From Spirochaetota bacterium (GTDB taxonomy: Bacteria; Spirochaetota; GWE2-31-10; JAFGQB01): 41,939 bases of DNA. Location of the stretch: NCBI GenBank assembly GCA_016935915.1, contig JAFGQB010000303.1:1-41939 (forward strand). Direction: 5' to 3'. The number at the start of each line of letters is the position of its first letter. Within the stretch, counting starts at the first letter, position 1. Made by a program: the position numbers and the translations under genes. A model generated the notes under the pieces. It had not been told where the DNA came from and did not search any database. It saw nothing but the letters and a program-made list of their open reading frames with translations. Below are positions 32,847-41,389 of this stretch, piece after piece.

Positions 32847-34742
32847 TTATTTAATAGGCACCAGTTCAAAATCATCGATAGTACCCCAGTTTCCTCCAGC
32901 TGCATTGCAGTACAAACCTATAGTCAAAGTCTGGCTCGCATCTACATCGATCTCAATCACATATTGATGCCATTCGGGCCATACAGTATCTTTTATATCT
33001 TTCTTTTTTGTCACTGCACCGCTTGTTGCATAGAAATAATATTCAAATTCACCTCCGCCTCCTTCTGTCCAAACTGAAACTCTGTATTTACCCGGCTTTA
33101 AACCTGCAATGGTCTGAAAAGCTTTGAATTTAAATCCTGCAGGTGCCCAGAAGCCCAAAGCATACTTGCCTGTTCTGACATTGCCTGCTTTTGTTTCCAT
33201 CTCATCCTTAATACCGTCCGCAGGATCAAATTTCCAGCCTGATTTATCACCAAGTTCAAAACCCGGGTTCTGAAGCAGTGAAACCGAAACATTGGCTTTA
33301 ACTTTAACACTTGAATCTTTTACACTGCCCTGAACAACGAATTCAGCACCACCTTTATCATATTCCTTTGGATCGATTTTATCCCATACAATCTGTACCG
33401 GTTTTAAACTGTCGCTTGTATGCCATGCATTTACCGTATCTGGAAGTACAGGTGCGACCTTTGCATTTGTCGTAACGCTTATATCCGGAACAGAGACAAG
33501 ATCATATTTATATTTTTTATTCTTTTCATTAACCAACAGATATGTCCAGATTGATTCAAGAGGCTTGCCGTTTTTATCCCACCATGCCATATTGTCCCAT
33601 GCATTACCCTCACCAGTAATCCAGCCGCATCCGTCAACAGGTATCCAGTCCGGTTCCCAGTAGAAAACTCCCAGACCTCTATCCCTTGGAACCTGTGCAA
33701 CTGCAGCCATAATATCTCTCATACATAAAGCCTGCCCCTGAACAGTAGCTTTATAACCGCCTCTATTCTGTCCATCTTCAGAAAACATATTATCATGCTT
33801 ATCTCCATTTTCAAGGGTGTAAGCATAAGCAGTTTCAACTACTATAACCGGTTTTTTGGTTTTTGCTGTTATATCATTTAAATTTTGAATTAAAGAATCT
33901 ATAGGCTTGTCCCAGAACGGATAATATGATAATCCGATAATATCATAACTAATAAAAACATAATCAAAAAAATATCTCGAATCCAGATTGTTTCCGCCGT
34001 CAGGTATATGTATCATAACTTTTGTTTCAGGAAGAACATCTTTAACCGCTTTTGACGCATTCTTTAATAAATTAAAAAAAGCAACCTTCTGTGAGGGGAA
34101 ATGCCCTACCGGCCAGCAGATTCCATTCTTCACTTCATTGCCAAGTTGAACTATTTCAGGTGCGATATTTTCATTTTTTAACTCAATTAAAACTGATTTT
34201 GTATAATCATAAATTGCCACTGCCATTTTTTTTGCGTTTAATTTTTTCCATGCATCAGGAATCATCTGGTTTCCCGGATCAGCCCAGAAATCACTGTAAT
34301 GAAAATCAAGTAGAACCTTCATCCCCAATGCTTTTGCTCTTTTACTTATCTTTTTTACCATGGCAAGATCGCAATTCCCTCCGCCAACCGGATCTCCCGG
34401 TTTAACATTGGTTAATTTTCGATTTTCTATCATTTCCTTTGAAAATACTGGATTGTTCCAGAGCCTTAGTCTGATATAATTTACCCCTTTATTCTTTAAG
34501 ATTTCCAAACAATCCTTTTCTTTACCGTCGGTATCGTAAAATTTTCCACTATTTTTTTCAATTTGATTCAACATTGAAACATCAACGCCTTTGATAAAAT
34601 CAGGACTGATATTGTCAATCGAATCGATTTTAATGCTCAAGTTAACAGGCGGAGTATCCGCTGCATATAAATTAATTATCTGCATACTGAAAAATAATAT
34701 TAAAATCAAAACAAATGCATTTTTAAAAAAAGATTTTTTCAT
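32847..34742 (-). CDS. Secreted multidomain GH53 galactanase with Big4 and CBM
   Basis: The 631 residues comprise a signal peptide (cut near LYA-AD, residue 27), a full GH53 domain (about 45-405), a bacterial Ig-like group-4 domain (about 418-488, VWDKIDPKEYDKGGAEFVVQG) and a jelly-roll carbohydrate-binding module (about 491-631, QNPGFELGDKSGW to GTIDDFELVPI). GH53 landmarks: KGVDVSMLNQIEKNSGKFYD, LLDFHYSDFWADPGNQ, LGNEVKNG with acid/base Glu203, VVETAYAYT with nucleophile Glu303, and GVFYWEPDW. The CBM fits a CBM61-like galactan binder by context, which is inference. It should be the main extracellular endo-galactanase. It is a single-gene unit with promoter copy e and a terminator. Confidence 0.94.
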   Translation of the reverse strand: MKKSFFKNAFVLILILFFSMQIINLYAADTPPVNLSIKIDSIDNISPDFIKGVDVSMLNQIEKNSGKFYDTDGKEKDCLEILKNKGVNYIRLRLWNNPVFSKEMIENRKLTNVKPGDPVGGGNCDLAMVKKISKRAKALGMKVLLDFHYSDFWADPGNQMIPDAWKKLNAKKMAVAIYDYTKSVLIELKNENIAPEIVQLGNEVKNGICWPVGHFPSQKVAFFNLLKNASKAVKDVLPETKVMIHIPDGGNNLDSRYFFDYVFISYDIIGLSYYPFWDKPIDSLIQNLNDITAKTKKPVIVVETAYAYTLENGDKHDNMFSEDGQNRGGYKATVQGQALCMRDIMAAVAQVPRDRGLGVFYWEPDWIPVDGCGWITGEGNAWDNMAWWDKNGKPLESIWTYLLVNEKNKKYKYDLVSVPDISVTTNAKVAPVLPDTVNAWHTSDSLKPVQIVWDKIDPKEYDKGGAEFVVQGSVKDSSVKVKANVSVSLLQNPGFELGDKSGWKFDPADGIKDEMETKAGNVRTGKYALGFWAPAGFKFKAFQTIAGLKPGKYRVSVWTEGGGGEFEYYFYATSGAVTKKKDIKDTVWPEWHQYVIEIDVDASQTLTIGLYCNAAGGNWGTIDDFELVPIK

Positions 34743-34801
34743 AAATTTAACTCCTGTTTTTAATAATAAATAAATTAATAGAATGTCTATAATTTGTAAA
34801 A

Positions 34802-34897
34802 AAAATAAAAAATAATCAGACTAATATCAATTAAATAAATTTTGAAAAAGTAAACAATTTATAATAATTTGACTAAAATAATTATAAAAAAGTAAAG
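34802..34897 (-). promoter_or_regulatory. Composite promoter element, copy e (secreted GH53)
   Basis: On the minus strand: distal box (GTAAA complement 34892-34896), exactly 42 bp, proximal box (34850-34854), -35 TTGATA at 34830-34825, 17 bases, -10 TATTTT at 34807-34802, about 60 bases before the ATG. Each box carries a second TTTA 19 bases on (TTTAGTC in the distal box, TTTAATTGA in the proximal), giving four half-sites in direct repeat. Confidence 0.75.
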
Positions 34898-34913
34898 AAT
34901 TTAAAGAAAATTT

Positions 34914-34948
34914 AAAAAAAAGCAGCCTGTGTAAAAACAAACTGCTCA
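34914..34948 (-). terminator. Intrinsic terminator after the second binding protein
   Basis: On the minus strand AGCAG (34947-34943) pairs with CTGCT (34925-34921), with a long loop, followed by a run of T. It starts about 24 bases after the stop at 34972. The stem is short, so efficiency may be modest. Confidence 0.6.
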
Positions 34949-34971
34949 AATTTGATTAATATATTATTTAA

Positions 34972-36498
34972 TTATTTATGATATTTAAGATAAGCATCAA
35001 CCTGCTTTTGTATTTCTGCCTTGATTTTCATAACACCCGCAGCCTTAAGTTTTTGGTCCAAAAGCTTGTACTGTTCTTCAACATCCTTTACAGCACCGAT
35101 ACCTATGGGATTTCCATATTGAACCATAACCTGATTAACTGTGGCAAGTTCAGTTTTGATTTTTGTTGTATCAAATGCAATGACTTGAAATATAGAGGGC
35201 ACTAGATATCTCTTCATATCATTTTTTAATTTTCCATATTCTTTTGTCCACGAAGCCAGTGGCAAAAAATGATCTTTGTTTGTAAACCAGAATCCTGAAG
35301 CATCAGGCGGGTAAGGATTTTTATCTGCTGTAAGTCCCGGAGGAAGATCTATTTTTCCATCTTTAATTACATAGTGTTTACCTTCAATACCGAAATAAAC
35401 CAGATAATCATAAGATTTATCCTGCATTATCCTGTCAAGGAACATCAATGTTCTTTCAGGATTTTTACAGGTTGCGGGTAGTGCAACACCATTATTTATA
35501 TAAGGATCTGCAATATAATGACCGTTTATATTTAACAGAGGTATGATCTCCACTTCCCATCCTTTGGCAATTGCTTCGGCAATATTTGACTGAATGTTCT
35601 GTGAATTACCAAAACCTATTGCGGATTTTCCGAGGTTAAATGATGTCTTGCTTTGAACAGAATTTGAAAAGGCATCCTTGTTTACATAACCTTTTTCATA
35701 CCATGATTTCATGATCTTTGCAGCTTTCAGCTGGTTGGCAAAATCCTCCCCTTCAAGAGTATATATAACCTTATTTGATTTATCATCAAGGCCGAAATCG
35801 CAGCCGCTTCCGCCCCCTGTAGAATAGAGAACATCGAAATAATAATCACCGAACTCGGCTCTTAATGCACCCATTGGCTGTCCTATATCATAAGATTTAT
35901 CAAGTAACATGGGAACCATTTCTTTTTCATTCCTTTTGATCACATCAAAATATTTTTCCAGATCAGAAAATTTTTTAATCTCTGGAACATTGTATTTTTT
36001 TCTTAAATCGGCACGGATAATCGCAACCGGCATTTTTTTGTCCGGTGTTGAGGTCGGTATCATATACATCTTACCCTTAACCTTTGTTTCAGCATATGCT
36101 TCTCTGGGAAGTGCTTTAAAATGCAAAGGCATATAGTTTTTAAGCATATCTTCCGTTATCTCTAAAAAAGCCCCCCTTGCAGCCTGCTGGAAATAGAAAG
36201 CCCAGTTTGCCGTATATATAAAGTCAAAGTCCTGTCCCGAAATAAGTAGCAAAGGATATTTTGACTGTAGATCGCCCCAGTCAATGTGATTGATTTCAAC
36301 TTCTGCATTAATATCCTGTTTCAGTCTTTTATTCAACTCATCCACTACATCTTCCATGCCGGGAGGCGGACCTCCCAGAAGATAACCGTTTAGCTTAACA
36401 TACTTTTTGGTATCAATTTTAGTCTGTGCAATAATTGTTGAAGATAAAAAAACTAAAATCAATACCATTGCCAGTGATTTCATAATTATTTTTTTCAT
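34972..36498 (-). CDS. Sugar-binding protein B, non-lipoprotein paralogue
   Basis: The 508 residues have a signal peptide cut by signal peptidase I (LSSTIIAQ, then TKIDTK) and no lipobox cysteine. The mature part aligns throughout with the product of the next gene upstream: KLNGYLLGGPPPGMEDV, INHIDWGDLQSKYPLLL, TANWAFYFQQAARGAFLEIT and TGGGSGCDFGLDD are near identical in both. It is an LplA-type solute-binding protein with a DUF3502-like C-terminal region. An AGGAGG site precedes the ATG. A terminator-like hairpin lies between the two paralogues, so this copy may be made at a lower level. Presumed ligands are galacto-oligosaccharides taken up with LplB/YtcP. Confidence 0.88.
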   Translation of the reverse strand: MKKIIMKSLAMVLILVFLSSTIIAQTKIDTKKYVKLNGYLLGGPPPGMEDVVDELNKRLKQDINAEVEINHIDWGDLQSKYPLLLISGQDFDFIYTANWAFYFQQAARGAFLEITEDMLKNYMPLHFKALPREAYAETKVKGKMYMIPTSTPDKKMPVAIIRADLRKKYNVPEIKKFSDLEKYFDVIKRNEKEMVPMLLDKSYDIGQPMGALRAEFGDYYFDVLYSTGGGSGCDFGLDDKSNKVIYTLEGEDFANQLKAAKIMKSWYEKGYVNKDAFSNSVQSKTSFNLGKSAIGFGNSQNIQSNIAEAIAKGWEVEIIPLLNINGHYIADPYINNGVALPATCKNPERTLMFLDRIMQDKSYDYLVYFGIEGKHYVIKDGKIDLPPGLTADKNPYPPDASGFWFTNKDHFLPLASWTKEYGKLKNDMKRYLVPSIFQVIAFDTTKIKTELATVNQVMVQYGNPIGIGAVKDVEEQYKLLDQKLKAAGVMKIKAEIQKQVDAYLKYHK

Positions 36499-36518
36499 AA
36501 ATCCTCCTAAATATTTTT

Positions 36519-36556
36519 AAAAAAAAGAGCAGTCTGCACTGATATCGAGACTGCTC
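36519..36556 (-). terminator. Intraoperonic terminator or attenuator between two SBP genes
   Basis: On the minus strand GAGCAGTCT (36556-36548) pairs perfectly with AGACTGCTC (36535-36527), followed by a run of eight T. It lies 43 bases after the stop of the first binding protein and directly before the ribosome-binding site of the second. It could set the ratio of the two proteins or stabilise the upstream mRNA end. Confidence 0.8.
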
Positions 36557-36598
36557 AAGAAAATCAAATATTACTTTTTGCTTCTTTTATTTTAAATA

Positions 36599-38137
36599 TC
36601 ATTTCATTGAACTCAAGTAAGCATCAACTTGTTTTTGTAACTCTTCCTTAACTTTCATGACACCGCCTGCTTTTAATTTTTCGTCAAAAATTTTATATTG
36701 TGCATCAATATCCTTAACTGCTCCGATCTGTACAGGCTGCCAGTACTGAACAATGACCTGATTTATTGTAGCAAGTTCTGTTTTTATTGATTCTGTATTC
36801 CATGCTATCACCTGAAAAATTGTCGGAACCAGATAATTTTTTTCTTTGATGTCTTTCTTTAATTGAGCATACTGCTGTGGCCATGTAGCCAGAGGCAGGA
36901 ATATATCTTTGTTTGTAAACCAGAAACCAGCTGCATCCGGCGGATATGTATTTTTATCTGCAGTAACACCCTCAGGAAGATCGATTTTACCGTCTTTAAT
37001 TATATAATTTTTACCTTCAATTCCAAAATAGACAAGATAATCATAAGATTTTTCTTCCATTATAAGATCAAGGAACATCAATGTCCTTTCGGGATTTTTA
37101 CATGCAGCAGGAAGAGCAACACCATTATTGATAAACGGATCAGCATAATAATGACCGTTTGCATTTAATTCAGGTATGATCTCGATTTCCCAGCCTTTGC
37201 TTGCGGCATCTGCCAGATTTGCCTGAATATCCTGTGAATTTCCAAGACCTACAGCAGATTTACCGAGATTAAATGAATCTTTGCTTCGGACAGTGTTAGC
37301 AAATACATCCTTATTTATATAACCTTTTTCGTACCATGATTTAATTATTTCAGCGGCTTTTTTAGTATTTGTAAGATTATCTCCTTCAAGATAATAGGTG
37401 ACTTTATTGCTAGGGTCATCAAGACCGAAATTGCATCCGCTGCCGCCGCCTGTGGAAAAGAGGACATCAAAATAATAGTCGCCAAGTTCAGCTGCCAAAG
37501 CGGCAAAAGGTCTTCCTATATCATAGGATTTATCAAGAAGCATCGGGATCATCTCTTTTTCATTTGCTTTTATTGCTTCAAAGTACTTTTCCAGATCAGA
37601 ATATTTTTTTATCTCTGGAACATTATACTTCTTTCTTAAATCGCCGCGGATCATAGTTACCGGGATCTTTCTGTCCGGAGTAGATGTAGGAATCATATAC
37701 ATCTTACCGTTGACTTTTGTTTCGTTGTAAGCATGTTTCGGGAGTGCTTTATAATGTCTCGGCATATATGTTTTAAGCATATCTTCGGTTATTTCAAGAA
37801 ATGCCCCTTTGGCAGCCTGTTGAAAATAAAAAGCCCAGTTTGCTGTATAGATCCAGTCAAAATCCTGACCTGAAGTAAGCATCAGAGGATACTTTGATTG
37901 AAAGTCTCCCCAACCTATATAATTTATTTCCATGGCTGCATTTATATCTTTATTTAGTTTTTCATTAAGCGCTGCCATTACATTAGGCATTCCTGCAGGA
38001 GGTGCACCCAAAAGATATCCAGTAAGTTTAACGGCTTTTTTAGTGCTGACTCCTTTAGTGCAGCCTGCAATAAAGATTAAAATTAAAACTGACAAAATTA
38101 ATACTATTACTAATGACCTAGTAATGATTTTTTTCAT
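36599..38137 (-). CDS. Sugar-binding lipoprotein A (LplA-type)
   Basis: About 512 residues. I place the start at the ATG at 38137, seven bases after AGGAGG; a longer frame begins at 38164 but has no such site. The signal ends with the lipobox FIAGC, so the protein is anchored. The mature part (KLTGYLLGAPPAGMPNV, INYIGWGDFQSKYPLML, TANWAFYFQQAAKGAFLEIT) belongs to the LplA/DUF3502 group. It follows the YtcP permease by about 50 bases and is followed by an attenuator and then a close paralogue. It is the likely main receptor of the LplB/YtcP importer. Confidence 0.9.
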   Translation of the reverse strand: MKKIITRSLVIVLILSVLILIFIAGCTKGVSTKKAVKLTGYLLGAPPAGMPNVMAALNEKLNKDINAAMEINYIGWGDFQSKYPLMLTSGQDFDWIYTANWAFYFQQAAKGAFLEITEDMLKTYMPRHYKALPKHAYNETKVNGKMYMIPTSTPDRKIPVTMIRGDLRKKYNVPEIKKYSDLEKYFEAIKANEKEMIPMLLDKSYDIGRPFAALAAELGDYYFDVLFSTGGGSGCNFGLDDPSNKVTYYLEGDNLTNTKKAAEIIKSWYEKGYINKDVFANTVRSKDSFNLGKSAVGLGNSQDIQANLADAASKGWEIEIIPELNANGHYYADPFINNGVALPAACKNPERTLMFLDLIMEEKSYDYLVYFGIEGKNYIIKDGKIDLPEGVTADKNTYPPDAAGFWFTNKDIFLPLATWPQQYAQLKKDIKEKNYLVPTIFQVIAWNTESIKTELATINQVIVQYWQPVQIGAVKDIDAQYKIFDEKLKAGGVMKVKEELQKQVDAYLSSMK

Positions 38138-38188
38138 AAATCCTCCTTTTAATTTAAAAATCAAAATATAAAATAAAAAGAATAATAG

Positions 38189-39082
38189 TTATTCTTTAAG
38201 TGATCCAAGGGTAACACCCTTAATAAAATATTTTTGTAAAAACGGATACAAGAGTATAATTGGTCCTGTTGATACTACTGTCATCGCAAGTTTTAAAGTT
38301 TCCTTGGGCATATTAAAAGATGCAATATTGTTAACCATGTAAGCTGCAACATTAACGCTGGAGAGTATCTGATAAAGAACATACTGTAGCGGATAAAGAG
38401 ATTGTTTGTCTATGAACATCATGGCTGTCCACCAGTCATTCCAGTAATATAATGCTATAAACAATCCTATGGATGCCAAGGCAGGCTTGCTCAAAGGCAG
38501 TATAATCCTTGTAAAAATATAAAAATCTCCCGCCCCGTCGATTTCCGCGGCTTCAGTCAGCGACTGCGGTATAGATCTGATGAAATTCTTTAGGATCAAC
38601 ACATATAGAATATTGGTTGGAACAAACATCGGTAATAGCAATAATACCCAGATCGTATTTCTCAAATGCAAAATATTGGATACTACGATATAAAAGGGAG
38701 CAAGACCACCGCTGAAAAGTGTAGTAAAATAGATATAAAATGTCATGATATTTCTGTACTTTAGGGTCCTTCGTGATAAAACATAAGCGGTCATTGCCGA
38801 AATAAAAAGAGCCGAACAGGTTCCTAAAGATGTTATGAATATGGTTACATAATAAGCCCGTAAAATTTTTTGCGGATTATTGAAAATCAGACTGTAAGAT
38901 TCCAGAGAAATGGTTTTTGGAATTATTGTATAGCCATAGGTTAGGATATCTCTCTCTTTTGCAAAAGAACTCCCGATCAGAACAACAAAGGGATAAATAG
39001 TTACAAATCCGATAACAGTTAATATCAAATAGCCTATTATGTTAAATGCTATCTCGTCAGCCGTTTTTCTTATTTTTTTCAT
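38189..39082 (-). CDS. Sugar ABC permease, YtcP/LplC type
   Basis: The 297 residues form about six membrane helices. The cytoplasmic EAA loop reads EAAEIDGAGDFYIFTRIILP (177-196), and the C-terminus YFIKGVTLGSLKE is typical of the LplC/YtcP group. It starts 18 bases after the LplB gene ends and pairs with it to form the channel of an oligosaccharide importer. No ATPase gene is present, as is common for carbohydrate uptake (CUT1) systems that share a single MsmK/MsiK-type ATPase encoded elsewhere. Confidence 0.93.
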   Translation of the reverse strand: MKKIRKTADEIAFNIIGYLILTVIGFVTIYPFVVLIGSSFAKERDILTYGYTIIPKTISLESYSLIFNNPQKILRAYYVTIFITSLGTCSALFISAMTAYVLSRRTLKYRNIMTFYIYFTTLFSGGLAPFYIVVSNILHLRNTIWVLLLLPMFVPTNILYVLILKNFIRSIPQSLTEAAEIDGAGDFYIFTRIILPLSKPALASIGLFIALYYWNDWWTAMMFIDKQSLYPLQYVLYQILSSVNVAAYMVNNIASFNMPKETLKLAMTVVSTGPIILLYPFLQKYFIKGVTLGSLKE

Positions 39083-39100
39083 TAAAAAATTTTCCTTTTC

Positions 39101-40030
39101 TTAAAATAATGCATAGTCTTTTTCTATCTTTCTTACTATTCCGTTAACGGTAACTATGATCACAAAACATAGAACGGACTGATATAGCCCGGCAGCGGAA
39201 GCCATTCCGAAATCCTGAGTCCCTACTATTGAGCGGAATACAAGTGTATCTATGATGTCGGTCTTATCAATCAAAATTCCATTATTCCCGATAAGGTTAT
39301 AAAACATATCAAATTCTCCACGGAGGATCCTGCCTATGCCAAGTAAAATAAGGATTATCATTGTTGGTTTTAAAGACGGCAGTGTAATATGTCTTATCCT
39401 TTGAAACACTGTTGCACCGTCAATTATTGCTGCTTCATATATCTGCGGATCTATTCCCATTATGGCGGCAAGATATAAAACACTGTTGAATCCCACCCAT
39501 TTCCACACATACATAAACGGAAGAATAAAGAGCCAGTACTCCGGGGTCGCATAAACATTGATGGGTTCAAGCTTCAAAGCGGCAAGAATTTTATTCATGG
39601 TTCCAAAATCATAATTGAAAAAGTTGTATACCATAGCGGCGACAACAACCCATGATATAAAATAGGGTAGAAACATACTCGACTGACAGACCTTTTTGTA
39701 AATCCTGCCGTTAAGATCAGCAACAAAAACAGCGATAAGTACAGAAAAAAAAGTTGTGCATGTTAAAAATATCAGATTATATAAAATCGTATTTATCGTG
39801 ACCTGAAATGCTTTACCCGATTTGAAAAAAAATTCAAAGTTTTTGAACCATATCCACGGGCTGGTCCATAATCCATCCCTGTAGTTGAATTCCTCAAATG
39901 CCATAACAATCCCGGTCATCGGTATATAGGCAAAAAGAATCAGATAAATAAAGATCGGTGCAAACATTAAATAAAGAATCCTGTTTCTTACAAATTCAAG
40001 AAAGAAACCGTTCTTTTTTGATAAATCCAT
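39101..40030 (-). CDS. Sugar ABC permease, LplB type
   Basis: The 309 residues have six predicted helices and the EAA loop EAAIIDGATVFQRIRHITLP beginning at residue 199. N-terminal YLMFAPIFIYLILFAYIPMTG and the later YLAAIMGIDPQIYEA are typical of LplB. It is the first gene of the transport operon LplB, YtcP, binding protein A (then B), driven by composite promoter copy f. It forms a heterodimer with YtcP in the inner membrane. Confidence 0.94.
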   Translation of the reverse strand: MDLSKKNGFFLEFVRNRILYLMFAPIFIYLILFAYIPMTGIVMAFEEFNYRDGLWTSPWIWFKNFEFFFKSGKAFQVTINTILYNLIFLTCTTFFSVLIAVFVADLNGRIYKKVCQSSMFLPYFISWVVVAAMVYNFFNYDFGTMNKILAALKLEPINVYATPEYWLFILPFMYVWKWVGFNSVLYLAAIMGIDPQIYEAAIIDGATVFQRIRHITLPSLKPTMIILILLGIGRILRGEFDMFYNLIGNNGILIDKTDIIDTLVFRSIVGTQDFGMASAAGLYQSVLCFVIIVTVNGIVRKIEKDYALF

Positions 40031-40137
40031 TGTATAATCCTTTATTATTTAAAAAAACCTTGCTGCCTTATAAATATATTAATTGCTTAAATTTATAGTG
40101 CAAATAATATAAATTACCTGAACATTGTTTTTTATTA

Positions 40138-40233
40138 AATATTTCATTGATAATAGTAAAAATCAATTAAATAAATTTTGAAAAGGTAAAATTTTTATAC
40201 AATTTTGGTTAAATTATTTTTAATTTAGTAAAT
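40138..40233 (-). promoter_or_regulatory. Composite promoter element, copy f (transport operon)
   Basis: On the minus strand: distal box (GTAAA complement 40228-40232), exactly 42 bp, proximal box (40186-40190), and -35 TTGATT at 40166-40161. The -10 is weak (AATATT at 40143-40138, or TATTTA just beyond), in the same sequence ATCAATGAAATATT as copy c. It lies 108-203 bases upstream of the LplB start. The rest of the gap 40031-40318 is AT-rich and shows nothing else I can name. Confidence 0.7.
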
Positions 40234-40318
40234 AATTTTGAAAGAGAAGAAAAAAAATGATTTCTTGAATATCAAAAATGATATTTTGCTTTTTAAAATT
40301 CTTTAAAAATATTTATTA

Positions 40319-40954
40319 TTAAAACCTGATCGAAAATCCATTTGTAAAAGCAAACCTCTCTGTATCCAGATATGATATTGCAGATGCTCTTTTTTTCAAG
40401 TTTGAAAAAATAATGCCTGTGATCATCATTGGCAGAGCGCAAATAAAAAAGACTAAGGGAACGATGAAACTTAAAAATAGCACACCCATTGTTGCAGGAA
40501 GCAATAAATTAGCACCCAGAAGATTATAATAAAAAATATAGTACAAAATCCCAACTGCAATACCACATAAAGTTAAAGATCCGAAAATCGACGTTAATAT
40601 AATTCCTGCTTTTTTCAAATCATCAATCGAATCAATAAATCTACCTTTATTTAAATATCTTCTTGAATTTGCATTAATCAATATGCCAAGTACAAGCATA
40701 AATCCGAAAAAAGGCAATAATGATGTGGGTATCAATGCATAATAATAGAAATATCCAGCAATTGCTACAGCAGAGGCTAATGATAAAGCAGATCCTACAG
40801 CACCTATAATTAAGGAAGATACACCAAAATTTCTCAAATTTAAAATATCATTTTTTATTTTATCCAGTTCATTGTTTGGTTTATCATTGAAATTAAATTT
40901 TATTAAAGACATGTCAGCAGGTTCATTTTTAACAACTTCATTTGCACGGATCAA
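40319..40954 (-). CDS. Unknown four-helix membrane protein, 5' end frameshifted
   Basis: The open frame begins at TTG (40954), 211 residues, with about four hydrophobic helices (near 43-70, 73-92, 110-135 and 138-185) and short polar loops. I recognise no family. The real start is probably the ATG at 41007: with one more A in a seven-A run (40992-40998) that ATG would read MKIKKTIIIFLILITAFSLI and continue directly into RANEVVKNEP, giving a normal signal peptide and a protein of 230 residues. As written the ATG frame stops after ten codons. Either the sequence has an error or the run is a slippery or phase-variable tract. Confidence 0.6.
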   Translation of the reverse strand: MIRANEVVKNEPADMSLIKFNFNDKPNNELDKIKNDILNLRNFGVSSLIIGAVGSALSLASAVAIAGYFYYYALIPTSLLPFFGFMLVLGILINANSRRYLNKGRFIDSIDDLKKAGIILTSIFGSLTLCGIAVGILYYIFYYNLLGANLLLPATMGVLFLSFIVPLVFFICALPMMITGIIFSNLKKRASAISYLDTERFAFTNGFSIRF

Positions 40955-41007
40955 ACTAAATGCAGTTATTAAAATTAAAAATATAATAATTGTTTTTTTA
41001 TTTTCAT
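40955..41007 (-). pseudogene. Out-of-frame signal-peptide start of the 40319 gene
   Basis: This is the fragment from ATG (41007), preceded by a GAGGG ribosome-binding site at 41016-41020, to the open frame at 40954. A one-base change in the A7 run restores the frame. See the gene at 40319-40954. Confidence 0.6.
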
Positions 41008-41038
41008 ATTAATATCCCTCTTTTAAAATCAAACAAAT

Positions 41039-41389
41039 TTAAAATATTTTTTTTAAATCAAACCACGGATTTTTATCACGATCTGATATTTCTAATAATA
41101 TCCCATTTTTCCAAAAATAATAAATATATGTTTTCCATTTTTTCCCTTTAGAAGGATTGAAATAAAAATAGTTGTCTTTACAGCTTAAAACACTATGTTC
41201 CTTAATATGAACATTAGTTTCATCTATTGTCTCACAATAAAACGGTGCATATTCCTGTGTAAAGCCTGAAGGTTTTTTAAATTTCATGTCAATATAGTAT
41301 GTGTCATCTGAATTGATAATCAATTGTCCTGACGGATAAGATTCAGTCATTAAAGCACCATCCTCATTTTCAAGCCATAAATCATCCAA
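41039..41389 (-). CDS. Small lipocalin-like protein, 5' end frameshifted
   Basis: The open frame of 116 residues (TTG start) reads on from FSIQLVGKWELDDLWLENED in the same frame before the start codon. LVGKWELDD recalls the GKW start of lipocalin-like and META-like small lipoproteins. It continues with NSDDTYYIDMKF and ends DKNPWFDLKKIF. An upstream lipoprotein signal in another frame (41501-41415) seems to belong to it, so the intact protein would be a lipoprotein of ~150 residues. Function unknown. Confidence 0.55.
   Translation of the reverse strand: MDDLWLENEDGALMTESYPSGQLIINSDDTYYIDMKFKKPSGFTQEYAPFYCETIDETNVHIKEHSVLSCKDNYFYFNPSKGKKWKTYIYYFWKNGILLEISDRDKNPWFDLKKIF

Noticed and set aside
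13464-40030. Higher G+C of several transport and GH genes as proof of gene transfer
   Set aside because: Within GH35 the conserved barrel is much less AT-rich than the C-terminal half, so composition follows conservation; transfer cannot be claimed from this.
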